A stretch of DNA of 11,017 nucleotides. Origin: Chloroflexota bacterium (GTDB lineage Bacteria; Chloroflexota; Dormibacteria; Aeolococcales; Aeolococcaceae). The position numbers were made by a program, and so were the translations under genes. The notes under the pieces are model-generated. The model did no database searches. It saw nothing but the letters and a program-made list of their open reading frames with translations, and was not told the DNA's origin. The stretch lies in contig VBHE01000279.1 in the NCBI GenBank assembly GCA_005889515.1, positions 565 to 11,581 of the forward strand, written 5' to 3'. Positions 6,963 through 11,017 of this stretch are shown piece after piece (position 1 is the first letter of the stretch; every line of letters begins with the position of its first letter).

Positions 6963-6983
6963 CATGATAGTCTTACTATCATG
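6963..6983. promoter_or_regulatory. Inverted-repeat operator (site B)
   Basis: CATGATAGT (6963-6971), CTT, ACTATCATG (6975-6983) is a perfect 9-bp inverted repeat lying between and over the -35/-10 elements of the promoter. A bound dimer would block RNA polymerase, so repression is the simplest reading. It shares TACATGAT and ACTATCATG with site A, and the region 6964-6988 matches site C at 20 of 25 positions. Confidence 0.65.
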
Positions 6984-6992
6984 ATCTGTCAA
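6964..6992 (-). promoter_or_regulatory. Sigma-70-type promoter of the tandem-repeat gene
   Basis: On the minus strand, TTGACA (6992-6987) is followed after exactly 17 bases by TATCAT (6969-6964), which matches the -35 consensus perfectly and the -10 consensus at 5 of 6 positions. Transcription would start near 6957, about 35 bases before the ATG. The inverted repeat of site B fills the spacer and overlaps the -10. Confidence 0.75.
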
Positions 6993-7019
6993 GCGCGCCT
7001 GGTCCGGGGAGGCCGCGGT

Positions 7020-7715
7020 TCAGTGCGGCGTCGGCGTCGTCACCGGCACCGACGGCGAGGCGGCGGGCATCCGCTGCAGCGGCGCCGACGGGGTGGGCGA
7101 GGCGGGCGGAGAGGCGGCGGTTGTCGGGGTCGGCGGCCCGGTGGGCGGGGGCGTGAGGAACACCGCGGGAGCGGCGGGAACCGGTGCGGGCGTATGGGTG
7201 CGGTGCGGTGACGGTGGTGACCGATCGGGATGCGGCGCCCGGGAGGCGACCGGGCCGACTGCGACCACGCGCTGCGCGTACAGGGGCACCGTCCAGGGAG
7301 CGCCGGGCTGAACGTCCGACGGGAATGGGCCCGGCCCACCGGCCGGCTGGGCGCCATCCAAGCCGTCCCAGCCGGTGGTCGCGTGCGGGGTGGTGTAGGG
7401 CGCTTCGATGACGGCGCCGTCAGGTCCCCAGCTGTGGACGACGACGGTGCCGAAAAGGCCGCATGCGAGGAGCAGGCCGGCCACCAGCACCGGCCCGCGC
7501 CACCGCGCGGTAGGAGCGGCACCGTGCGTCCACCTCGGGCGGCGACCACCAGGTGACAAGCGCGCCCACCAGCTCCTTCGCGGCGGGCGGTGGGCGGCGT
7601 CGAGCGAGCGCTCGAGGTCGGAGACGAGGGTGCGGAGGCGGGCAGACCGGGCGCCTGCGTCGCGGGGGCCGTTGGTCGGCCGGGGGACGGAGGTGCCGCC
7701 GGCCTGGTCGTCCAC
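7020..7715 (-). CDS. Single-pass membrane protein with Pro/Thr/Ser-rich tail, 231 residues
   Basis: GTG 7715 follows an AGGAGGGAGGA purine run; the frame stays open upstream, but this is the only start with a ribosome-binding site. The N-terminal part (SARLRTLVSDLERSLDAAH) is an amphipathic helix likely in the cytoplasm. A single transmembrane helix, GPVLVAGLLLACGLFGTVVV, follows at roughly residue 80-100, then an outside portion with WDGLDGAQPAGGPGPF and APWTVPLYAQRVVAVG, ending in a long Pro/Thr/Ser/Ala-rich stretch (TPPPTGPPTPTTAASPPASP). Topology with the tail outside is inferred. No known domain is recognised; the layout resembles anti-sigma-like or cell-wall-spanning proteins but without their motifs. 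It is on the same strand as the tandem-repeat gene downstream. Confidence 0.6.
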   Translation of the reverse strand: MDDQAGGTSVPRPTNGPRDAGARSARLRTLVSDLERSLDAAHRPPRRSWWARLSPGGRRPRWTHGAAPTARWRGPVLVAGLLLACGLFGTVVVHSWGPDGAVIEAPYTTPHATTGWDGLDGAQPAGGPGPFPSDVQPGAPWTVPLYAQRVVAVGPVASRAPHPDRSPPSPHRTHTPAPVPAAPAVFLTPPPTGPPTPTTAASPPASPTPSAPLQRMPAASPSVPVTTPTPH

Positions 7716-7875
7716 TCCTCCCTCCTGGCACGCTACTCCCACTCCGCATCGCGAACGGACCGGGTGTGGGGTGCCAGGCCCGTCATCGATACGTACGCTC
7801 CGGCTCCCCAGGAGCATGCGCTGGCGCTCGGCTTGCCGCCCGCGATCCACGCGTGGCCGAGCAGGGCGACTGCGG
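7716..7875. other. Intergenic region upstream of the membrane protein gene
   Basis: I see no supported gene here on either strand. It should hold the promoter of the minus-strand membrane protein gene, but no clear -35/-10 pair stands out. The wider gene-poor interval reaches to 8133 and contains only a tentative small gene and an inverted repeat. Confidence 0.3.
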
Positions 7876-8097
7876 ATGTGTCGGGTCATCTATCAGGTGG
7901 GCCATCCATGCCTCCGCTTCCATGGAAAGGAGGCGGTGACGCATCGCCTTCCTGGCGAGGCATACCTCCACGATCGCTGCCGGCGAGAGGTCGGAAGTGT
8001 CCGCGTCACCGCCTCCGAAGCCCAGGGCGTATGTGAGCCTCGGACTGGCGGGCTTAGCGTAGGCGCCCGTCTCCGAGGGGGCCTGTCACCCCGATAG
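7876..8097 (+). CDS. Possible small Cys/His protein, 73 residues (tentative)
   Basis: The frame from ATG 7876 to TAG 8097 encodes MCRVIYQVGHPCLRFHGKEA followed by a segment with YLHDRCRREVGS. The spacing of Cys2, Cys12, His16, His and Cys around LHDRC recalls small zinc-ribbon-like proteins, and the PCLRFHG phrase does not look like random GC-driven translation. Against it: no good Shine-Dalgarno, and the C-terminal third (RTGGLSVGARLRGG) is low complexity. A 14-bp inverted repeat lies within it. It could equally be non-coding or a decayed gene. Confidence 0.3.
   Translation: MCRVIYQVGHPCLRFHGKEAVTHRLPGEAYLHDRCRREVGSVRVTASEAQGVCEPRTGGLSVGARLRGGLSPR
7929..8016. repeat. 14-bp perfect inverted repeat enclosing 60 bases
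   Basis: GGAGGCGGTGACGC (7929-7942) is exactly complementary to GCGTCACCGCCTCC (8003-8016). The enclosed 60 bases can form a further stem, TCGCC (7944-7948) with GGCGA (7954-7958). As RNA on either strand it would be a long closed multi-stem structure. I could not match it to a known riboswitch class. Confidence 0.45.
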
Positions 8098-8133
8098 ACC
8101 GCACCGTGGGATCGACCTGACGATGGGCCGCCG

Positions 8134-8643
8134 TCACCTCTCCTGGGCGGTGGCCTGGCCAGGGGCGTCGACGATCCTCTGCGGCTCATCGGGCATCACC
8201 GGGATCTTCCTCGGCTCCGGACGCTGCACCAGGGGCAGGGTCACGCTCAGGACCCCGTTCTGGAAGCTCGCCTGAGCCTCGTCGCCGTTGACCCCCTCGC
8301 CGAGGGCGATCTGCCGGTACAGGCGCCCGGCGAAGCGCTCCTGACGGATCCAGGCGCGCTCCTTCTTCTCGGACTCCTGCCGGTGCTCAGCCTCGATGGT
8401 GAGCACGCCGTTGTCGACGGTGACGGAGACCTCGTCGGGGGTGAAGCCGGGGACGGGGGCGTACACCACCACGGCGCCGTCCGTCCGCTCGATGTCGAGC
8501 GGCAGGTAGCTGGCCGTGGCCCCACCATCGGTCCCGCCGCGGGGCGTCAGGCCGAACCCCTGCCACACGTCATTGAAGATCCGATCCATCTCCGAGTGCA
8601 GGTTCATCAGGTCCGACGTCGGGTTCCACCGGATCAGTGCCAT
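8134..8643 (-). CDS. Hsp20/alpha-crystallin-family small heat-shock protein, 169 residues
   Basis: Small ATP-independent chaperone that holds unfolding proteins as cytoplasmic oligomers. ATG 8643 (MALIRWNPTSDLMNLHSEMD) has GGAGGTG 6 bases upstream; an ATG 15 bases earlier lies ahead of that site and is less likely. Residues 10-30 form the typical amphipathic N-terminal segment ending in the DRIFNDVW motif. The alpha-crystallin domain runs from about residue 45 (YLPLDIERTDGAVVVYAPVP) through GFTPDEVSVTVDNGVLTIEA and the RQERFAGRLYRQIAL strand to the family-defining A-x-x-x-NGVL (ASFQNGVLSVTLP) near 130-142. A short polar tail follows. No CIRCE or HAIR operator was found upstream. Confidence 0.95.
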   Translation of the reverse strand: MALIRWNPTSDLMNLHSEMDRIFNDVWQGFGLTPRGGTDGGATASYLPLDIERTDGAVVVYAPVPGFTPDEVSVTVDNGVLTIEAEHRQESEKKERAWIRQERFAGRLYRQIALGEGVNGDEAQASFQNGVLSVTLPLVQRPEPRKIPVMPDEPQRIVDAPGQATAQER

Positions 8644-8822
8644 CACAACCACCTCCATGAGAAGCAGTCATCCAAGCACCCCTCAGATACCAGCCTCGCG
8701 GCGACCCTAAACATGCCAGGTGCGGGCCCCCTCGGCGCCCTCGCCCACTGTCCGAAGGGCTGCAGCAGCGCGCAGATGAGCGCCGTCGCAAGAGGTGCGG
8801 TTCAGACCATTCGGGACGCCGG
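8644..8822. other. Intergenic region upstream of the Hsp20 gene
   Basis: No gene is supported. On the minus strand a weak promoter-like pair (TTTAGG, 16 bases, TATCTG, at about 8711-8684) could serve the Hsp20 gene; the -10 match is only partial. No inverted repeat typical of heat-shock operators was seen. Confidence 0.3.
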
Positions 8823-9005
8823 TCATCGTCCCACCGACGCCTGGTGGGGAACCGGCTCGCCGAACACGTCGCCCTCCTCGACACCACCGATCTCCTCACT
8901 GAGCCGCGGCAGCCTGTCCGTCGCCACCGCCCCATCGGGGTGGGTGCTCAGCGCCTCCTCTCCGCGACGGGCGCGATAGAGGGCGCCCAGGTGGATGTTC
9001 GCCAT
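8823..9005 (-). CDS. Possible small protein, 60 residues (tentative)
   Basis: The frame from ATG 9005 encodes MANIHLGALYRARRGEEALS, then THPDGAVATDRLPRLSEEIG and an acidic stretch ending HQASVGR. Codon third positions are strongly G/C and the composition is protein-like, better than the overlapping tail of the next gene in the other frame. There is no clear Shine-Dalgarno, and it overlaps the Cys/His gene by 58 bases. It may be translationally coupled, or the two may once have been one frame. No family is recognised. Confidence 0.35.
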   Translation of the reverse strand: MANIHLGALYRARRGEEALSTHPDGAVATDRLPRLSEEIGGVEEGDVFGEPVPHQASVGR

Positions 9006-9322
9006 CGCCGCGACCGGGACGGCGAAGACCTGGCGCGCCCGCCCTCAGACAATCGCCGGCGGCCGCTCGGACGGACCGCGGGCGATGCGCACGGCGTCCT
9101 GACGATCCGACGAGCCTCGGTCACCACGCGCCCCGCTTCCGGATGCAGGCAGATGGCGGCGAACCCGCGCGTGGTCGTGCCCGTGCCGACGTGGCAGCAG
9201 GTCTGCCCGCTCAGACCCGCGCCCGGACCGTCGCCCATGTCTACCCGGGAGCGCTCGAATCCCGGGCAGGCGGCCATGAGGTCACTCGCAAGCCCGTACG
9301 GGGCGAAAGGGCAGCGGCGCAT
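8948..9322 (-). CDS. Cys/His-rich small protein, paralogue 1, 124 residues
   Basis: ATG 9322 has GGAGGG about 7 bases upstream. The N-terminal part, RCPFAPYGLASDLMAACPGF followed by E, then QTCCHVG and a Cys58 in AAICLHPEA, gives Cys4, Cys19, Cys42/43, His44 and Cys58. The same pattern (CPFA, CPGFE, CxH, then Cys 15 residues after the CxH cysteine) occurs in the protein at 9943-10242, so the two are paralogues. The clustered Cys/His suggests a bound zinc or iron-sulfur centre (inference). A helix VTEARRIV follows the last Cys as in the paralogue; beyond about residue 80 the sequence turns Arg/Ser-rich and may be out-of-frame, so the real C-terminus is uncertain. The family itself is not one I can name. 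Confidence 0.65.
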   Translation of the reverse strand: MRRCPFAPYGLASDLMAACPGFERSRVDMGDGPGAGLSGQTCCHVGTGTTTRGFAAICLHPEAGRVVTEARRIVRTPCASPAVRPSGRRRLSEGGRARSSPSRSRRWRTSTWAPSIAPVAERRR

Positions 9323-9372
9323 CCCGAGTCCCTCCGGAGGCGAGCCGATGGCGACGGCGGTAGCTTACGTCG

Positions 9373-9390
9373 TTGCCACCATGGTGGCAA
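9373..9390. promoter_or_regulatory. Perfect 18-bp palindrome between divergent genes
   Basis: TTGCCACCATGGTGGCAA reads the same on both strands. It lies 51 bases upstream of the minus-strand Cys/His gene and 91 bases upstream of the ribbon-helix-helix gene. On the minus strand TTGACA (9398-9393) is 2 bases before it, so it would occupy the -35/-10 spacer of a promoter reading into the Cys/His gene; the -10 is not well defined. A dimeric regulator, possibly the adjacent ribbon-helix-helix protein, is a plausible ligand. Confidence 0.6.
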
Positions 9391-9480
9391 GATGTCAATA
9401 CTGCCAGGTGGCGTGGATGTTTGGTGCCGTTGATGTACGCTGGTACCCGCAGATGCAAGAGACGTTCAGAGGGGTTCCGG

Positions 9481-9720
9481 GTGGCTGACAAGACGATGAC
9501 CCTGCGCCTGCCGGAGGATCAGTCGGAGGCCCTCGACACCATGGCCGAGATCCTCGAGCTTCCCGTCGTCGAGGTCGTCCGCCGGGCGATCGCGGAGTTC
9601 ATCGACCAGCGGCGTCGGGAGCCCAGCTTCCAGCAGCGGCTTCGGCACTCCATGGTCCGCGTTCAGAGGGCGATGGACAACCTGAGCTGGCCGGACCGAG
9701 GGGAGCCCGGCACCTCCTGA
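9481..9720 (+). CDS. Ribbon-helix-helix (CopG/MetJ-type) DNA-binding protein, 79 residues
   Basis: GTG 9481 is preceded by AGAGGGG at a good distance. Residues 1-48 match the ribbon-helix-helix fold: a basic beta strand KTMTLRLPED for major-groove contact, helix 1 QSEALDTMAEILELP, and helix 2 VVEVVRRAIAEFIDQRR with the turn between. After this the protein has a polar C-terminal helix (SFQQRLRHSMVRVQRAMDNL). Such proteins are dimeric repressors, often antitoxins, but no toxin gene is adjacent: the downstream 220 bases are non-coding. It may act as a stand-alone regulator, possibly at the nearby palindrome (inference). Confidence 0.8.
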   Translation: MADKTMTLRLPEDQSEALDTMAEILELPVVEVVRRAIAEFIDQRRREPSFQQRLRHSMVRVQRAMDNLSWPDRGEPGTS

Positions 9721-9809
9721 GGGCGGGTCGGGCCGGTCCGCTGCCGGCGACACGCTCGTCCTCGACGCGATGCGCCGGTCTCGGATGCGCAGGTGCAGAG
9801 CACATTCCT

Positions 9810-9827
9810 CGACATCGTTCGATGTCG
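9810..9827. terminator. Short hairpin downstream of the ribbon-helix-helix gene
   Basis: CGACATCG (9810-9817), TT, CGATGTCG (9820-9827) is a perfect 8-bp inverted repeat, best drawn as a 7-bp stem with a GTTC loop. It is 90 bases after the stop codon. It may terminate that transcript; no T-tract follows. Confidence 0.35.
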
Positions 9828-9877
9828 GATCGAGAAGATGGGGCGTCCAGTCTCGGCGAGCGATCGACAGGGTCAAT

Positions 9878-9902
9878 GTGATAGCCTTGATATCAAGATC
9901 TG
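9878..9902. promoter_or_regulatory. Operator-like sequence related to site B (site C)
   Basis: Aligned without gaps to 6964-6988, this stretch matches at 20 of 25 positions, including TGATAG, CTT, TATCA and GATCTG. It contains the 12-bp palindrome CTTGATATCAAG (9886-9897) and the outer pair TGATA/TATCA. It lies 40 bases ahead of the plus-strand Cys/His-cupin operon. The -35/-10 hexamers of the site B promoter are not well kept, so it may function as an operator only. Confidence 0.5.
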
Positions 9903-9942
9903 ATCGACGTGGCTCCCCTGGGTTGTTTGTACCGACTCGCAG

Positions 9943-10242
9943 ATGAACGTGGACCGCCTGCCGTCGCCGTCGCCGAGGTGTCCCTTCGCGCTGCTGGACC
10001 TCGGTGCCTACGAGAGTTGTCCGGGGTTCGAGCGGGTGCCGATGGGCCCACTGCACCTACCCTGGTTCTCCTCGAGGAAGATCCCTGCCGGCGCCGGGTT
10101 CAGCTGCGGTCACCTCCGTCCCGCACAGGGTCGCCGCGGGGCGGTCGCGGTCTGTCGCTTCCCGGGTGGCCTACCGAGGGGCGCGAAAGAGGCCTTCGAC
10201 AGGGCGCGAGACCGGCTGTCACGACGAGCGGCGAGGATCTAG
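9943..10242 (+). CDS. Cys/His-rich small protein, paralogue 2, 99 residues
   Basis: The frame from ATG 9943 to TAG 10242 carries RCPFALLDLGAYESCPGFE, then FSCGHLRPAQ and VAVCRFPGG. Cys13, Cys26, Cys55, His57 and Cys71 match Cys4, Cys19, Cys42, His44 and Cys58 of the protein at 8948-9322, with identical CxH-to-Cys spacing. A metal or iron-sulfur centre is inferred. A basic helix (RGAKEAFDRARDRLSRRAAR) ends the protein. The start lacks a Shine-Dalgarno; GTG 9949 is an alternative. It ends 4 bases before the cupin gene, so the two are surely cotranscribed, and the likely operator C lies upstream. Confidence 0.7.
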   Translation: MNVDRLPSPSPRCPFALLDLGAYESCPGFERVPMGPLHLPWFSSRKIPAGAGFSCGHLRPAQGRRGAVAVCRFPGGLPRGAKEAFDRARDRLSRRAARI

Positions 10243-10246
10243 GGTC

Positions 10247-10819
10247 ATGTCGAGCCTGGATCACATTGTCCGGCGTTGCCGCGAGGGCCGCCGTGAGCGG
10301 GAGGGCGCGAAGGCCGTCGCCGCGGTCCTGCGGGCGCTGGTGGTGTCGCCCGAGGACGTCGAGGAGGCGGTGGGCGTGGCGGTCGAGGCGGGGGAGACGA
10401 CGCTGTTCACGTCGCCCGAGCTGACCGTGTCGCGTCTGGTGTGGGCACCGGGAATGGCGATGTATCCGCACAACCACGGCTTGTGGACGGTGATCGGCGT
10501 CTACCGCGGCGCCGAGCGGAACATCGTCCACCGGCGTTCAGAGCGCGGCCTCGACGACGTCGGCACCCTGGAGCTGAGAGCCGGCGACGTGGCCGTCCTC
10601 GACGAGGATGTCATCCATTCGGTGGTGAACCCGGTCGGCGAGCTGACCGCCGCGCTGCACGTGTTCGGCGGCGACCTGACACGGCAGCCGCGCAGTGAGT
10701 GGGATGCGACGACGCTCGAGGAACGGCCATACGACGGCGACCGAGTGCGGCGCCTGTTCGACTCCGCCAACACGGCGGCGAGGGCGCATCGCCGGAAGGA
10801 AGCGGAGGATCAACGATGA
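10247..10819 (+). CDS. Cupin protein of the cysteine-dioxygenase-like metal-dependent superfamily, 190 residues
   Basis: Residues 60-150 form a double-stranded beta-helix. The first cupin motif is MYPHNHGLWTVIGVYRGAER (H75, H77, E90), and the second is LRAGDVAVLDEDVIHSVVNP with H124, giving the three-histidine iron site used by cysteine dioxygenase and related thiol dioxygenases. It matches the group described as predicted metal-dependent enzymes of the double-stranded beta-helix superfamily (COG5553 type). The substrate is not known; a small thiol is one option. An N-terminal helical region (CREGRREREGAKAVAAVLRA) precedes the barrel. ATG 10247 has a weak AGGG upstream. It follows the Cys/His gene by 4 bases and overlaps the next gene by ATGA. 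Confidence 0.85.
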   Translation: MSSLDHIVRRCREGRREREGAKAVAAVLRALVVSPEDVEEAVGVAVEAGETTLFTSPELTVSRLVWAPGMAMYPHNHGLWTVIGVYRGAERNIVHRRSERGLDDVGTLELRAGDVAVLDEDVIHSVVNPVGELTAALHVFGGDLTRQPRSEWDATTLEERPYDGDRVRRLFDSANTAARAHRRKEAEDQR

Positions 10820-11017
10820 GGCTTCGACTGATCCACGACGCCGAGGGCAGGATCCTCTCCCATGCTCCGCCGGGAACGGAGCTCGCCGGCCCGCTGGATG
10901 CCGACCAGCGCATCAGCGAGGTGGAGGCCCCTGACATCGATCACAACGAGGTCGACATCGCTCGCCTCCAAGCCGAGTACCGCGTCCAGCCGGGCAGCGA
11001 CCCGCCCGCGCTCGTCC
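10816..11017 (+). CDS. Hypothetical protein, N-terminal 67 residues (cut by window edge)
   Basis: ATG 10816 overlaps the cupin stop as ATGA, which marks translational coupling in the same operon. The visible part begins MRLRLIHDAEGRILSHAPPG and continues with an acidic middle (EVEAPDIDHNEVDIARLQAE) to the window edge without a stop. The short beta-strand start followed by a turn (DAEGRI) is seen in many small actinobacterial proteins of unknown function. No motif that identifies a family is present in this fragment. Confidence 0.75.
   Translation, partial: MRLRLIHDAEGRILSHAPPGTELAGPLDADQRISEVEAPDIDHNEVDIARLQAEYRVQPGSDPPALV

Noticed and set aside
8644..8822. Heat-shock operator (CIRCE or HAIR) ahead of the Hsp20 gene
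   Set aside because: Neither TTAGCACTC-N9-GAGTGCTAA nor CTTGAGT-N7-ACTCAAG is present. The CTTGATATCAAG palindrome at 9886 is far away and not in front of a chaperone gene.
9909..10424. Plus-strand GTG-start frame across the Cys/His gene and cupin start
   Set aside because: It is a shifted reading of two genes with clear motifs, ends in a run of Arg-rich sequence, and has no ribosome-binding site.
1..11017. tRNA (including tRNA-Sec), rRNA, CRISPR array or insertion sequence
   Set aside because: I looked for cloverleaf cores, regularly spaced repeats and transposase motifs in the gaps and saw none by eye; a covariance-model search would be needed to be certain.

Overview
The window is high-GC DNA (roughly 70% by eye) with dense overlapping open frames, GTG starts and ATGA/GTGA gene overlaps. 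Together with a small protein resembling the actinobacterial DUF6104 family and an FdnGH/NrfD-type formate dehydrogenase, this points to an actinomycete, possibly a deep-branching one (inference). No rRNA, tRNA, CRISPR array, insertion sequence or phage gene is visible.

Left part (1-5910). A truncated gene tail is followed by a perfect 30-bp palindrome, a small DUF6104-like gene (+) and, convergent with it, a basic Rho-N/SAP-like gene (-). A three-gene minus-strand formate dehydrogenase operon follows: catalytic subunit (5910-2641), four-cluster iron-sulfur subunit (2644-1793) and NrfD-type membrane anchor (1796-905), each overlapping the next by 4 bases. The catalytic subunit is interrupted by an in-frame TGA exactly at the selenocysteine position of FdnG, and a SECIS-like hairpin follows at once, so it should be read as one 1089-residue selenoprotein. 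The anchor gene has a frameshift in the middle that looks like loss of about 11 bases.

Middle part (5911-8660). A perfect inverted repeat separates the formate dehydrogenase start from a divergent set of small genes: a 57-residue charged protein and a GlsB/YeaQ-type membrane protein, closed by a strong terminator hairpin. On the minus strand lie a 69-residue hydrophilic protein made of two tandem repeats, whose promoter carries a related inverted repeat, a single-pass membrane protein with a Pro/Thr-rich tail, and an Hsp20 chaperone. This reads as a stress/redox accessory region.

Right part (8820-11017). Two paralogous small Cys/His proteins share CPFA, CPGFE and CxH-x13-C motifs. One is alone on the minus strand; the other heads a plus-strand operon with a cupin of the cysteine-dioxygenase-like superfamily and a third, truncated gene. 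Between them sit an orphan ribbon-helix-helix regulator and a perfect 18-bp palindrome. A third copy resembling the middle-region operator lies upstream of the cupin operon.

The most notable points are the selenocysteine formate dehydrogenase with its broken anchor gene, the palindromic word shared by several promoters in the window, and the duplicated Cys/His protein family linked to a cupin enzyme.
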